A DNA stretch of 64,000 bases from Xanthomonas fragariae (GCF_900183975.1 NZ_LT853882.1:1419501-1483500); one strand, 5' to 3'; shown: positions 39,600 through 49,295, counted from the first letter of the stretch. Numbers and translations: made by a program. Notes: generated by a model not told the origin, from the sequence alone.

Positions 39600-39620
39600 G
39601 CGTCGCGCGCTTTCGCAGTC

Positions 39621-40649
39621 ATGGAACTTCGTCCCGAGCAGCTTGCCGGCCAGTCCAACCAGCCGTTGCAGCCGGTCTATCTGATTGCCGGCGCCGAGAC
39701 GCTGCGCGTGCTGGAAGCGGCCGATGCGGTGCGTGCGCGTGCGCGCGCCGAAGGCATCGGCGAGCGCGAAGTGTTCGATGCCGATGGCCGCGATTTTGAC
39801 TGGAACCAGCTCGACGCCAGCTTCAACGCGCCCAGCCTGTTCAGCCCGCGCCGTCTGGTGGAAGTGCGCCTGCCCAGCGGCAAACCGGGCAAGGACGGCG
39901 CCGAGGTCATCACCCGCTTCTGCGCCAACCCGCCGTCGGACGTGGTGCTGCTGATCACCGCCAACGACTGGAGTAAGGCGCACCAGGGCAAGTGGGCCGA
40001 CGCGGTCGGCCGCATCGGCACCATTTCGGTGGCCTGGGCGATCAAACCGCACGAGTTGCCCGACTGGATCGAGCGCCGCCTGCGCAGCCATGGCCTGCGT
40101 GCCGACCCCGACGCGGTGCGACGTTTGAGCGAGCGGGTGGAGGGCAACCTGCTCGCCGCCGCGCAGGAAATCGACAAGCTGGCCCTGCTGGCTGACGGTA
40201 AGGTGCTGGATCTGGAGGCGATGGAATTGTTGGTCGCCGATGCCGCCCGCTACGACGTGTTCCGCCTGGCCGAAACCACCTTCTCCGGGCAGCCGGCTGC
40301 GGTAATCCGCATGCTCGCCGGACTGCGTGCCGAAGGCGAAGCGGTGGCTGCGTTGATGCCGATCCTGATCAAGGAACTGCTGCGCACCGCGTCCCTGTCG
40401 AAGGTGCAGGCCAACGGCGGCAACCTCGCTGCCGAAATGAAGGCGCAAGGCCTATGGGAATCGCGCCAGGCTCCTTTCAAACGTGCGCTGCAACGCTACC
40501 CCGAACCACGCCGCTGGGAACGCTTCGTCGCCGAAGCCTCGCTGATCGACCGCATGGCCAAGGGCCGCGCCGACGGCGATGCCTGGGTAGGCTTGGAACG
40601 CTTGTTAGTAGCAGTGGCCGAAGCCCGTGCGGTGAGACTGCTGGCGTGA
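39621..40649 (+). CDS. holA: DNA polymerase III delta subunit
   Basis: 342 aa (MELRPEQLAGQSNQPLQPVYLIAGAETLRVLEAADAVR). The family's YLIAGxE opening and the AAA-like clamp-loader fold are present. It opens the beta clamp during replication. It follows lptE by 21 bp. Confidence 0.96.
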   Translation: MELRPEQLAGQSNQPLQPVYLIAGAETLRVLEAADAVRARARAEGIGEREVFDADGRDFDWNQLDASFNAPSLFSPRRLVEVRLPSGKPGKDGAEVITRFCANPPSDVVLLITANDWSKAHQGKWADAVGRIGTISVAWAIKPHELPDWIERRLRSHGLRADPDAVRRLSERVEGNLLAAAQEIDKLALLADGKVLDLEAMELLVADAARYDVFRLAETTFSGQPAAVIRMLAGLRAEGEAVAALMPILIKELLRTASLSKVQANGGNLAAEMKAQGLWESRQAPFKRALQRYPEPRRWERFVAEASLIDRMAKGRADGDAWVGLERLLVAVAEARAVRLLA

Positions 40650-40654
40650 AAGCC

Positions 40655-40765
40655 GGAACTGGGGACCGAGGATCTGGAACTCGGAAGAGCGTAGGTCCGA
40701 TGCAGGCTGCGCATGCTGTTGATGGTCCCAGATCCCCGGTCTCCGGTCCCCGGTCCTTGCTCCAC
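40655..40765. repeat. GGGGACCGG-type intergenic repeat overlapping the nadD start
   Basis: Short purine/pyrimidine blocks (GAACTGGGGACCGAGGATCTGG, then CCCAGATCCCCGGTCTCCGG) form an imperfect inverted arrangement between holA and nadD. Similar blocks occur at 49160-49290 and 54965-55067. They look like a dispersed Xanthomonas intergenic repeat. Confidence 0.6.
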
Positions 40766-41422
40766 CTCTATTACGGCGGCACCTTCGATCCGATCCACCT
40801 GGGTCACCTCTCCATCGCCTGTGCCGCGCGCGACGAGCTGGGCGCGGTCGTGCATCTGGTGCCGGCTGCCGACCCGCCGCATCGCCCTGCACCCGGTGCC
40901 ACCGCCACGCAGCGCGCGCGCATGCTGGAGCTGGCGCTTGCCGATCACTCGGGGCTGGTGCTGGACGGCCGCGAACTCCGACGCGCCACTCAGAGCGGCG
41001 CGCCGTCCTACACCGTCGACAGCTTGCGCGAACTGCGCGCCGAACTCGGCCCCACGACACCGGTCGCCTGGCTGCTCGGCGCCGACGCGTTCGTTGGGCT
41101 GAGCGGTTGGCACCAGTGGGAGGCGCTGTTCGAGTTGGCCCATTTCGTCATCGCCGCTCGCCCGGGAACGCCGCTGGACCTGACCGCCGCGCCGCAGTTG
41201 GCTGCGGCGGTACAGGACCGATGGGCCGCCAGCGCGAGCGAAATGGTCGCCTCGCCGGCCGGCCGCCTTTGGCGATTGCATCAGCCATTACGCGGCGAAT
41301 CGGCCAGCGCGGTGCGTTCGCGCATTGCCACGGACGGCGCTTGGCAGGCGCTGGTATCGCCGGCAGTAGCGGCATTTATCGCGCAGGAAGGCCTCTACGG
41401 CAGCGTCCGGCCGGCTAGCTGA
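40700..41422 (+). CDS. nadD: Nicotinate-nucleotide adenylyltransferase
   Basis: 240 aa from ATG 40700. The catalytic signature YYGGTFDPIHLGHLSIA and the later SASAVRSRIA (ISSTxIR-like) motif are present, so it makes deamido-NAD from nicotinate mononucleotide and ATP. The first 20 residues (MQAAHAVDGPRSPVSGPRS) are encoded by the intergenic repeat and are not part of the family fold. It precedes rsfS, as is usual. Confidence 0.95.
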   Translation: MQAAHAVDGPRSPVSGPRSLLHLYYGGTFDPIHLGHLSIACAARDELGAVVHLVPAADPPHRPAPGATATQRARMLELALADHSGLVLDGRELRRATQSGAPSYTVDSLRELRAELGPTTPVAWLLGADAFVGLSGWHQWEALFELAHFVIAARPGTPLDLTAAPQLAAAVQDRWAASASEMVASPAGRLWRLHQPLRGESASAVRSRIATDGAWQALVSPAVAAFIAQEGLYGSVRPAS

Positions 41423-41479
41423 ACACGTATCCGCCCGGACCGGCCTATAATTCACACCAACTCCATCGAGTCTCCCGCT

Positions 41480-41893
41480 TTGACCACCCAAGCCCAAGTC
41501 ATCAAGACCTCCATTCCGAATCCCCCGCCGTCTGTACCGGCTCTGTTAGCCAATGTGCGCGAGGCCGTGGAGGAGCTGAAAGCCAAGGATGTGGTCGAGA
41601 TCGATGTGCGTGGCAAGTACAGCGTCTGCGATTACATGGTGGTTGCGTCGGGCACCTCGACCCGGCACGTCAAATCGATTGCCGAAGAAGTAGTCAAGTT
41701 CGCCAAGCGTCTGGACGTGATGCCGCTGGGTGTGGAAGGCGAGCGCGAAGCCGAATGGGTGCTGGTCGACCTGGGCGATGTGGTGGTGCATGTGATGCTG
41801 CCGCGCGTGCGCGAGTTCTATGCGCTGGAGCGTCTGTGGACCGTTGGCGATCAGCGTCCGGACGACGAGGTAGCCGATCCGAAGAGTGACTGA
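41480..41893 (+). CDS. rsfS: Ribosomal silencing factor RsfS
   Basis: 137 aa from a TTG at 41480. The RsfS core is clear: [41 protein letters not shown], then [19 protein letters not shown]. It binds ribosomal protein L14 and keeps subunits apart in starvation. The TTG is inferred from the lack of an ATG before the conserved region. The last codons overlap the next gene's start. Confidence 0.94.
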   Translation: MTTQAQVIKTSIPNPPPSVPALLANVREAVEELKAKDVVEIDVRGKYSVCDYMVVASGTSTRHVKSIAEEVVKFAKRLDVMPLGVEGEREAEWVLVDLGDVVVHVMLPRVREFYALERLWTVGDQRPDDEVADPKSD

Positions 41894-43016
41894 CTCAGGC
41901 ATGCCCAGCAAAGTCCGCACCCCGACCGATGCGCCTGCCTCGCAAGCGATACAGCAGCTGCGCAGCCAGCCTGCGCAAACGTCCGGCGCGGCGCTGTCGC
42001 CAGCACGCAAGCGCTTCGACCGATTGCTGCGCGACCTGGAGCGGCATCGCGCCGAATTGCAGGCCTGGCAAGTAGCGCTCTCGCGCTGGCGCGAGCGTTA
42101 TTACTCTGAATTGCAGCCCTTGCTCGACCAACGGCGTGCGGCCGATATCGCGCTGGTCGAAGCGCTCGACCGTGCGCATGCCACAGTCAAACTGGGTAAG
42201 GCCGATCGCGAGTTCCTGTCCGAGTTGCTGTGCGATATTGCCGGCCCGCTGATCGAGTCCGGACACGAGGCGCTGCGACCTACTTACGATCACCACAGCG
42301 CAGTTGGGTACGACCAGGAAGTTTCCGAATCCGATGCGCTGATGAAGCAGATTCTCGGCCAGGCCTACGGACTGGATGCGGATGAGCTGGACGGCATCGA
42401 CTCGCCCGAGGAGCTTTACGAACGCGTCAGCGAGCGCTTGGAGCAGGAACGCGCGCAGCAACAGCAACGTCACGCGCAACGTCGCAAGCGTACCGAAAAA
42501 AAAGCGATTGTCGAGAATGCCAAACCGCCACCACTGCGCGAGTTGTATCGCAAGCTGGCCGGCAACCTGCATCCGGATCGCACCAAGAACGAGCAGGACC
42601 ACGCCTCGCGTACCATCCTCATGCAGCGGCTCAATGCCGCTTACAAATCCGGCGATTTGTTGGGATTGCTTGAGCTGCAGGCCGAGATCGGCCTACTGGA
42701 TGCGCAGGGCGTGGATGCGATGAGCGCGGCGCGGCTGCAGGACTACAACCGCGAGCTGGATCGGCAGCGCAAGGAGTTGCAACAGCAGATATTGCAGAAG
42801 GCTTATAACTTTTGCGCCGAATATAGTCTTGACCTGCCATCGCGACCTAAGCCCGCCCGGCTGAGTCGTTTGATGGCGCAACTCAAGCGCGAGATCGAAG
42901 ACGACCTGATGGACACGCGCATGGGCCTGCGTGAGCTGACCAATCCGCAATCGCTCAAGCGCTGGTTGAAGCTGCAACGCGTCATGTCGAGCATGCCCGA
43001 CGCGCCCTGGCTCTGA
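41886..43016 (+). CDS. J-domain-containing protein
   Basis: 376 aa. A J-like segment near residues 215-260 ([49 protein letters not shown]) holds the HPD motif that stimulates DnaK. The rest is charged, helical and coiled-coil, rich in Gln and Arg. No membrane segment. It probably recruits Hsp70 to an unknown client. It starts 8 bp inside rsfS, so it is co-transcribed. It is not one of the canonical DnaJ proteins. Confidence 0.8.
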   Translation: MTDSGMPSKVRTPTDAPASQAIQQLRSQPAQTSGAALSPARKRFDRLLRDLERHRAELQAWQVALSRWRERYYSELQPLLDQRRAADIALVEALDRAHATVKLGKADREFLSELLCDIAGPLIESGHEALRPTYDHHSAVGYDQEVSESDALMKQILGQAYGLDADELDGIDSPEELYERVSERLEQERAQQQQRHAQRRKRTEKKAIVENAKPPPLRELYRKLAGNLHPDRTKNEQDHASRTILMQRLNAAYKSGDLLGLLELQAEIGLLDAQGVDAMSAARLQDYNRELDRQRKELQQQILQKAYNFCAEYSLDLPSRPKPARLSRLMAQLKREIEDDLMDTRMGLRELTNPQSLKRWLKLQRVMSSMPDAPWL

Positions 43017-43341
43017 GTGCGGTTGTCGCGCTGGAGGCGGTACGCCTGTTGGTGAGCGAGCGTGTTATGCGACGTCTCCGTCGGACACGGTGTTCGTACT
43101 ACATGCCGCACTCGACTATTCGCCTCGCCGCGTCCACCTGCCAGCAATGCATTGTTCGCTCGCAGCGTTCTGCCCGTCACCGGTGCAACGCTGCCGGGCA
43201 GAGACTGGATCCGTCCGGCAGGCAGTGGTCTCGTCCACCTGCTCGCAATTGCTGCTTGCTAGTCCGACCTGTACAACGGCACGCGTTCCAACGGCCCGGT
43301 GATGGCCAGCGTGATGCTTGGCGTCTGAACAACATGAGGGT

Positions 43342-43420
43342 CGGCAGGGATTCGTGTAAAAAACAGCCAAAAGAGAGCTAACTCGCTGTCAAAACAGAAA
43401 TTTTTCACGAATCCCTGCCG
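43342..43420. repeat. Large inverted repeat of about 79 bp
   Basis: CGGCAGGGATTCGTG (43342-43356) pairs with CACGAATCCCTGCCG (43406-43420); the arms extend into A/T runs (TAAAAAA and TTTTT). The 49-base loop is AT-rich compared with the surroundings. It lies at the edge of the IS remnants and may be an IS end or a bidirectional terminator. The 326 bp between it and the J-domain gene show nothing coding. Confidence 0.7.
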
Positions 43421-43560
43421 TCCCTCAGTGGCGTCCGTTGACCGTCTTTGTAGACCATCGTGCCGTCGATTTCCGCTTGCGCGAAATGCAACCAAGACTT
43501 GCCACGGCCATCATGCAATGCATGATATGCCCAGGGTCTCCTAGACATCTCAAGGCCATG
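43421..43560 (-). other. Unassigned coding-like remnant
   Basis: The minus strand reads HDGRGKSWLHFAQAEIDGTMV then YKDGQRTPLRDG, which looks like part of a real protein, but it has no credible start and ends within the inverted repeat. I do not recognise a family. Probably a gene or IS fragment. Confidence 0.3.
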
Positions 43561-43585
43561 GAAAATGGCTGATTGGGAGGTGTCC

Positions 43586-43840
43586 ATGAGTAGCAAGCGG
43601 TATACGGATGAGTTCAAGATCGAGGCGGTCCAGCAAGCGAACGACCGCGGGTTCAAGGTCGCAGAGGTCGCCGAGCGGCTGTGGGGGTCACCATGCACAG
43701 CCTGTACGCCTGGATGCACAGGTTCGGCAAGCCTGGCGTGGTGTAGCGCGCCGAGGTTCGGCGTCTGAAGGCCGAGTTGCGCCGGGTCACCGAGGAGCGC
43801 GACATTCTAAAAAGGGCCGCCGCGTCCGACGTCCCCCCGC
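43586..43840 (+). pseudogene. IS3-family orfA remnant
   Basis: MSSKRYTDEFKIEAVQQANDRGFKVAEVAERL is an IS3 orfA helix-turn-helix start. A one-base indel after VAERL, then an in-frame TAG (43744-43746), break it. The rest (MHSLYAWMHRFGKPGVV...RRLKAELRRVTEERDILKRAAAS) is legible in the next frame. The 43833-45046 IS begins at its end. Confidence 0.75.
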
Positions 43841-43858
43841 CCTGAGTAGCGGCCGGGT

Positions 43859-44727
43859 TTAGAGTCCGGGCCTGATGATATCGGTGTTTGCCAGATGTTG
43901 GGCATAAGCGGCCGGCGTCATGCCGCCGATTGCTTTCTTGGGTCGGTCCTCGTTGTATTCACGTCGCCAACGTTCGATCTCGGTGCGTGCATGCAGCAAC
44001 GTCGGGAACCAGTGTTCGTTGAGGCATTCGTCGCGTAGTCGGCCGTTGAACGATTCGACGTAGGCGTTCTGGTTCGGTTTGCCCGGCTGGATGAGCCGTA
44101 GCTGCACACCACGGGCGTGCGCCCAGGCGACCATCGCCCTGCCGCAAAACTCCTTGCTGTTGTGCCCCGAGGGCAGGCTTCGCGCTCGGTGCGGATCACC
44201 TGCGGCAGGCCACGGCTGTGTGCCAGTCGGTCCAGCACGCGCGCAACGCCGTGTCCCGAGATCGCGCGCTCCACGTCGATGGCGACCGCTTCGTGGGTTG
44301 CGTCGTCCACGATCACCAGACACTTGATCACCCGGCCTTCGGCGGTGCGGTCGAACACGAAGTCCATCGACCACACCTGGTTGGCCTGCGATGGCCGCAA
44401 CAATGGTTGGCGCTCGCCCACCGGCACCTTCTTGCGCCTGCGGCGCCGGACCTGCAGCTGCTGCTCGCGATACAACCGCTCCACGCGCTTGTAGTTCACG
44501 ATGCGCCCTTCCTGTCGCAGTTTGAGATAGATCATCCCCACGCCATAGCGGCGATGGCGATGCGCCAGCGCAAGAATGCGCTCGCGTAGCTCAACGTTGC
44601 GGTCTTCGCGCGGGCAGTAGCGCAGCGCACTGGCGCTCATACCGATCGCCGCCAAGGCGCGACGCTCGCTGGCACCGCACCCGATCCACTCGCGCACCAG
44701 CGCACGACGCGCGGGTGCGCTCACCAC
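43859..44727 (-). pseudogene. IS3 transposase orfB, disrupted
   Basis: An IS3 integrase-type transposase. The first part (MVSAPARRALVREWIGCG... YGVGMIYLKLRQEGRIVNYKRVERL ... WSMDFVFD) holds the first catalytic Asp. At the second Asp (expected TDNxKEF) a 23-bp insertion at about 44163-44185 shifts the frame. The remainder, with VESFNGRLRDE (catalytic Glu), is in another frame to 43859. The transposase cannot be complete. Confidence 0.85.
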
Positions 44728-44990
44728 TTTTTTCGCAGTGCATCCTTGATCAGGTCGTTTTCGAACAGCTGCTCGGCCAGCAACTTCTTCAGCCGCGCGT
44801 TTTCGGACTCAAGGTCCTTGAGTCGCTTGGCATCGGGCACGCTCATCCCGCCGAACTTGCTGCGCCACAGGGAGTACGAGGCCTCACTGAGGCCATGGCG
44901 CCGGCACAGGTCTTTGATCGCCACGCCTGCTTCGGCTTCGCGCAGGAAGCCAATGATCTGCTCTTCGGTAAAACGCTTCTTCACGTCCAA
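44721..44990 (-). CDS. IS3 transposase orfA
   Basis: 89 aa (MDVKKRFTEEQIIGFLREAEAGVAIKDLCRRHGLSEASYSLWRSKFGGM). Helix-turn-helix DNA-binding part followed by a leucine zipper (RLKDLESENARLKKLLAEQL). It overlaps orfB by 7 bp, where programmed frameshifting normally makes the fusion transposase. It is intact itself, unlike orfB. Confidence 0.9.
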   Translation of the reverse strand: MDVKKRFTEEQIIGFLREAEAGVAIKDLCRRHGLSEASYSLWRSKFGGMSVPDAKRLKDLESENARLKKLLAEQLFENDLIKDALRKKW

Positions 44991-45194
44991 TCTCCTCGGG
45001 GTAGGGAATTGGACTCCAAACTGAGGCGCTACTCAAAATTGGGGGGACGTCGCGGGATCGAAAATCGGCCTCGAACGACTCCCCAGCGGACCGGCTGGTT
45101 TGCCGACGCTGGAAACCCGCTGCAATCGCACCATGACACCGGTGTTATCGACGGGGTTCCGCTGCCCAAGCTGTGACGCGGATATCATGTGGCC

Positions 45195-45665
45195 ATGAAA
45201 TGCCGACTGATCGCTATCGGCGAGCGCGCACCGGCCTGGGTGGCGCAGGGTTTTGCCGAATATCAAAAACGTCTCTCGCACTGGATGCCGCTGGAGCTGG
45301 TCGAAATCGAACCCGGCCTGCGCGGCAAGGGCCGCGACGCGCAACGCGCCATCGACGAGGAAGGCAGCCGCGTACTCGCAGCATTGCCCAAGAACGCCCA
45401 TGTGGTTGCACTCGATGTGCCGGGCCGCCCGCTCAGTTCCGAACAACTTGCCCAGCGCATGGAGCATTGGCGGGGCCAGGGCCGCGATCTGGCATTCCTG
45501 ATCGGTGGCCCGGAAGGCCACGCCGCCGATGTGCTGAAAAGCGCTAGCGAAAGCTGGTCGATCGGCCCGCTCACCCTGCCGCATATGGTGGTGCGCTTGA
45601 TCGTCGCCGAGCAGCTGTATCGCGCCGCTGCGATGCTGGCCAATCATCCGTATCACCGCGCGTGA
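45195..45665 (+). CDS. rlmH: 23S rRNA pseudouridine-1915 N3-methyltransferase
   Basis: 156 aa from ATG 45195. A SPOUT methyltransferase: LAFLIGGPEGHAADV is the SAM-binding knot motif, and the C-terminal LPHMVVRLIVAEQLYRAAAMLANHPYHRA is invariant in RlmH. It usually follows rsfS closely; here the J-domain gene and IS DNA separate them. Confidence 0.96.
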   Translation: MKCRLIAIGERAPAWVAQGFAEYQKRLSHWMPLELVEIEPGLRGKGRDAQRAIDEEGSRVLAALPKNAHVVALDVPGRPLSSEQLAQRMEHWRGQGRDLAFLIGGPEGHAADVLKSASESWSIGPLTLPHMVVRLIVAEQLYRAAAMLANHPYHRA

Positions 45666-45679
45666 GTCGCATGCGCGGT

Positions 45680-45850
45680 GTCGGTTTTTCTTATGGCTGG
45701 CAAAGTGGATCATTTGCAAAGTGGTGTCGAGCTTACCCTCGCAGTTTTTCCATAGTCTTCTTGTTCTCCTCCAAACAGGCAAAATTGCGCTCAACGATCC
45801 AGCGCTTGGGCATGACTTTGAAGGTATGCAGTTCGCTGCGCTTGGCGCGA
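45680..45850 (-). pseudogene. IS5-family transposase C-terminal remnant
   Basis: Minus-strand reading gives RSELHTFKVMPKRWIVERNFACLEENKK, then after a frameshift RRLWKNCEGKLDTTLQMIHFA. This is the conserved end of IS5-type transposases (PKRWVVERTF...). No start, no full domain. It abuts the IS3 remnant at 45860. Confidence 0.65.
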
Positions 45851-45859
45851 GGCCCCCCC

Positions 45860-46150
45860 TCAACTATGAGTAGTAGTCACGTTTGGAGTCCAATTGCCTA
45901 ACTCAAGGAGATTGGACGTGAAGAAGCGTTTTACCGAAGAGCAGATCATTGGCTTCCTGCGCGAGGCCGAAGCCAGTGTTGCGATCAAAGACCTGTGCTG
46001 GCGACATGGCTTCAATGAGGCCTCGTCCTCCTTGTGGCGCAGCAAGTTCGGTGGGATGAGCGTGCCCGATGCCACGTGGCTCAACGATCCTGCAGCAGGT
46101 AACACCCGGCGAAACGCTCGCCTAAAGAAGCTGTTGGCCGAGCAACTGCC
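45860..46150 (+). pseudogene. Partial second copy of the IS3 element (orfA end)
   Basis: From TGAGTAGTAGTCACGTTTGGAGTCC onward the sequence matches the right end of the 43833-45046 element, here in plus orientation, and reads VKKRFTEEQIIGFLREAEASVAIKDLCWRHGF. An 18-bp insertion (LNDPAAGNTRRNARLKK) departs from the intact orfA, and homology stops near LLAEQL (about 46146). orfB is missing. Confidence 0.75.
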
Positions 46151-46196
46151 CCGCGAGAGGGCACTCTGGAGTGCCGGCAAGACGCAATCGATCCGC

Positions 46197-46931
46197 TCAA
46201 CGGCCCAGTTCGAACGTCACATCCAGATTGATCGACAGGGTGCTTTCGCCCGGGGCAACCGGGGTGTCCATCTCGGCCTTGGCCGAGCGCATCGAGGCGG
46301 CCATCATCATCGGGCGCACGCCGCCGCCGCCGCGGCCTTCGGAGATGCTGACGATGCGACGCACCTTCAGGCCGAGCGACTTGGCGTAGGTTTCGGCGCG
46401 GGCCTGGGCCTTCTTCACTGCGGCTACGCGTGCTTCGTCATAGGCCGGTTCGGGCTGGTCGATCGAGAAGCTGGGTCCGTTGATGTCGTTGGCGCCCTGG
46501 GCGATCAGGGCGTCGAGCACCTTGCCCAGACGCGCAATGTCGCGCACCTTGAGGTTGACCGTGTTGCTGGCCTGGTAGCCGTTGATCTTGGGCGCTTGGT
46601 TTTCTTTGTAGGTGTACTGCGGGCTGAGGTTGATGCCGCTGGTCTGCACGTCCTTGTCGGCAATGCCGGCGGCCTTCACCGCGGCCATGACCTTGCTCAT
46701 CTTTTCGGCGTTCTGGCGCATGGCGGCGTTGCCTTCGGCAGCCTGGGTGACTACGCCGGCAGACAGCGTGGCGATGTCCGGTATGCGCTTGGCTTCCGCC
46801 TCGGCCGACACGTTGAGCAGGGTGCCGTCGTTGGGAATGGTGTGGCTTGAGGCGGTCTGGGCGTGGGCGTTCATGGCGGTTCCGGCAGCGATGGACAGGG
46901 CCAGCAACAACGGCTTGAGGGTGGTACGCAT
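46197..46931 (-). CDS. SIMPL (DUF541) domain periplasmic protein
   Basis: 244 aa from ATG 46931. Signal peptide (LLLALSIAAGTAMNAHAQ) then a SIMPL domain: ISPQYTYKE-type and VRDIARLGKVLDALIAQGANDINGPSFSID are typical. Homologues (BP26/YggE-like) form ring-shaped oligomers in the periplasm and are linked to oxidative stress. Lone gene between IS remnants and maf. Confidence 0.88.
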   Translation of the reverse strand: MRTTLKPLLLALSIAAGTAMNAHAQTASSHTIPNDGTLLNVSAEAEAKRIPDIATLSAGVVTQAAEGNAAMRQNAEKMSKVMAAVKAAGIADKDVQTSGINLSPQYTYKENQAPKINGYQASNTVNLKVRDIARLGKVLDALIAQGANDINGPSFSIDQPEPAYDEARVAAVKKAQARAETYAKSLGLKVRRIVSISEGRGGGGVRPMMMAASMRSAKAEMDTPVAPGESTLSINLDVTFELGR

Positions 46932-47081
46932 GAGATCTCCTTGGCTGAGATGTGAGCGTGTTGGGATGTCGATGAATATGTTGTGAGTCGAACGCAACCA
47001 CAGCGCAACCATGGCCATCGGCAGCAGCGCGTGTGCGCGCGAAGCAAGCGGGGGAGTACGGCCAACAGGTATGCTGGGCGG

Positions 47082-47654
47082 ATGCTCTATCTCGCTTCCC
47101 GTTCGCCGCGTCGACAAGAACTCCTGCAACGCCTGGATGTGCCATTTCAAACGTTGGAACTGGACGTGCCCGAGTTGCGCGCGCCCGGCGAATCGCCTGA
47201 ACAGTACGTGCAGCGCGTTGCGCTGGACAAGGCGCGCGCCGGCTTGGCGCTAGTGCAGGCGACCGACCCCGATGCGATCGTGTTGGGTTCAGATACCGAG
47301 GTCGTCCTGGGCGAGCGGGTGTTCGGCAAGCCCATCGATGTCGACGATGCGATCGCCATGCTGGGCGAGTTGTCCGGGCGCACCCACCAGGTACTCACGG
47401 CAGTGGTTTTAGTCTGCGTACAGCACGCGCCGGCGCGGGCCTTGGTGGCGTCGGAAGTCACCTTCGACACGCTCGATGCCGCGCAGATCGCCGCTTATGC
47501 GGCCTGTGGCGAGCCGATGGGCAAGGCCGGCGCGTATGCGATCCAGGGACGCGCCGAACGATTTATCCGCCATTTGTCCGGGAGCTATTCCGGCGTGATG
47601 GGGTTGCCGCTGTTTCACACCTCGCAGTTGCTCACAGCCTTCGGAGCGCATTGA
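47082..47654 (+). CDS. maf: Maf-like nucleotide pyrophosphatase
   Basis: 190 aa from ATG 47082 ([18 protein letters not shown]). The Maf signatures are [28 protein letters not shown] and [10 protein letters not shown]. This YhdE-type enzyme hydrolyses dTTP/UTP and related nucleotides for housecleaning. Its stop overlaps the rng start (TGATG). Confidence 0.95.
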   Translation: MLYLASRSPRRQELLQRLDVPFQTLELDVPELRAPGESPEQYVQRVALDKARAGLALVQATDPDAIVLGSDTEVVLGERVFGKPIDVDDAIAMLGELSGRTHQVLTAVVLVCVQHAPARALVASEVTFDTLDAAQIAAYAACGEPMGKAGAYAIQGRAERFIRHLSGSYSGVMGLPLFHTSQLLTAFGAH

Positions 47655-49153
47655 TGTCGGAAGAGATTTTGGTCAACGTCACCCCGCGCGAAACCCGTGT
47701 GGCGGTGATCGAGAACGGCATGCTGCAGGAGCTGCATATCGAGCGCGGTTGGCGCCGCGGAGTGGTCGGCAATATCTACAAGGGCAAAGTGCAGCGGGTG
47801 ATGCCCGGCATGCAGGCGGCGTTCGTCGAAGTGGGGCTGGAGCGCGCGGCGTTCCTGCACGCCAACGACGTGATTCGTCCCGCGCCGGCGCCTGCCAGCG
47901 TGGTCGATACCGAAGAAACCCCGATCCCACCACCGCCGGTCGCTTCAGTGCCGATCGTCGAGCTGCTGCGCGATGGCCAGGACATCGTGGTGCAGGTGGT
48001 CAAGGACCCGATCGGCACCAAGGGCGCGCGCCTGACTACGCAGATCAGCATCCCCTCGCGCTATCTGGTGCTGCTGCCGCAGTCGAAGATCGTCGGGGTA
48101 TCGGCGCGGATCGAAGACGAAGCCGAGCGGCTGCGCCTGAAGACCATCGTCGGCGAGGTCTCGGCCAAGAATGGTGGTTTTGGCTACATCATCCGCACCA
48201 ATGCCGAAGGCCAGCCGGCAGAAGCGTTGGCCGAGGACGTCGCGTATCTGTCGCGTGTCTGGAACGTGGTCGAGCGGCGCGGCCGCGAAGCGCCGCCGTG
48301 CAGCATCATCTATGAAGACCTGAGCCTGCCACTGCGTGCGGTGCGCGATCTGATCCGCCGCGACGTTGAAAAGGTCAAGGTCGACTCCAACGAGACCTTT
48401 GTGCAGCTGCAGGCGTTCGTGGCCAAGTACATGCCGGTGCTGGCCGAGCGGCTGGAGCTGTATACCGGCGACCGGCCGATCTTCGATCTGTACGGCGTCG
48501 AGGACGAGATCGGGCGCGCGTTGAACAAGCAGGTGCCGCTCAAGTCCGGCGGCTATCTGGTGATCGACCAGACCGAGGCGATGACTACCATCGACGTCAA
48601 CACCGGCTCGTTCGTCGGCCAGCGCAACCTCGAAGAAACCGTGTTCCGCACCAACCTGGAGGCGGCCCAGGCGGTGGCGCGGCAACTGCGGCTGCGCAAC
48701 CTGGGCGGCATCATCATCATCGACTTCATCGATATGGTTGACCCCGAGCATCGCCGCCAGGTGCTACGCACGCTAGAAAAAGCGTTGGCGCGCGACCACG
48801 CCAAGACCACCGTTTACGAGTTTTCGCCGTTGGGTCTGGTGGAGATGACGCGCAAGCGCACTGTCGAAAGCCTGGAACGGCAGCTGTCGGAAACCTGCGG
48901 CCAGTGCGGCGGGCGCGGCACCATCAAGACCGCCGAGACGGTGACCTACGAGATCTTCCGCGAGATCACCCGTGCGGTACGCCAGTTCGATGCGGCGCGG
49001 CTGCTCGTGATCGCTTCGTCCAAAGTCGTCGCACGCATCACCGACGAAGAATCGGCGACGGTGGCCGAGCTGGAGGAATTTCTCGGCAAGAGCATCCGCT
49101 TCCAGTCCGACGACCAGTATCTGCAGGAGCAGTTCGATGTGGTGTTGTTGTGA
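47654..49153 (+). CDS. rng: Ribonuclease G
   Basis: 499 aa from ATG 47654. RNase E/G family: N-terminal S1 domain (RGVVGNIYKGKVQRVMPGMQAAFVEVGLERAAFLHANDV), catalytic TIDVNTGSFVG and GGIIIIDFIDM with the Asp residues, and a zinc link CGQCGGRGTIKT. It lacks the long RNase E tail, hence RNase G. It matures 16S rRNA 5' ends. It is translationally coupled to maf. Confidence 0.96.
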   Translation: MSEEILVNVTPRETRVAVIENGMLQELHIERGWRRGVVGNIYKGKVQRVMPGMQAAFVEVGLERAAFLHANDVIRPAPAPASVVDTEETPIPPPPVASVPIVELLRDGQDIVVQVVKDPIGTKGARLTTQISIPSRYLVLLPQSKIVGVSARIEDEAERLRLKTIVGEVSAKNGGFGYIIRTNAEGQPAEALAEDVAYLSRVWNVVERRGREAPPCSIIYEDLSLPLRAVRDLIRRDVEKVKVDSNETFVQLQAFVAKYMPVLAERLELYTGDRPIFDLYGVEDEIGRALNKQVPLKSGGYLVIDQTEAMTTIDVNTGSFVGQRNLEETVFRTNLEAAQAVARQLRLRNLGGIIIIDFIDMVDPEHRRQVLRTLEKALARDHAKTTVYEFSPLGLVEMTRKRTVESLERQLSETCGQCGGRGTIKTAETVTYEIFREITRAVRQFDAARLLVIASSKVVARITDEESATVAELEEFLGKSIRFQSDDQYLQEQFDVVLL

Positions 49154-49159
49154 GGTGGG

Positions 49160-49295
49160 AATTTGGGATTTGGGATCCGTGAATGGGGATGTGTAAAAGC
49201 CGGCACCGTCATGATTGGTAGTGAACAAGTGAATGTTGATGTGACCGTGCAAGGCCGCGCTGTAACCAATCCCAATCCCAATCTCTGATGCATAA
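49160..49295. repeat. GGGATTTGGGATCC-type intergenic repeat
   Basis: The rng-yhdP gap carries GGGAATTTGGGATTTGGGATCC at one side and CCAATCCCAATCCCAATC at the other. It is a loose inverted arrangement and the same style as the blocks near nadD and darP. Confidence 0.55.

Larger units (their letters stand above)
43833..45046 (-). mobile_element. IS3-family element (IS407-like), 1,214 bp
   Basis: The ends begin CCCCCC on one side and end GGGGGG on the other, with a shared subterminal TGAGTAGCG and GAGTCC. A direct ACGT (43829-43832 and 45047-45050) is the 4-bp target duplication expected of the IS407 subgroup. It contains orfA and a disrupted orfB on the minus strand. It lies between the J-domain gene and rlmH. 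Confidence 0.85.
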
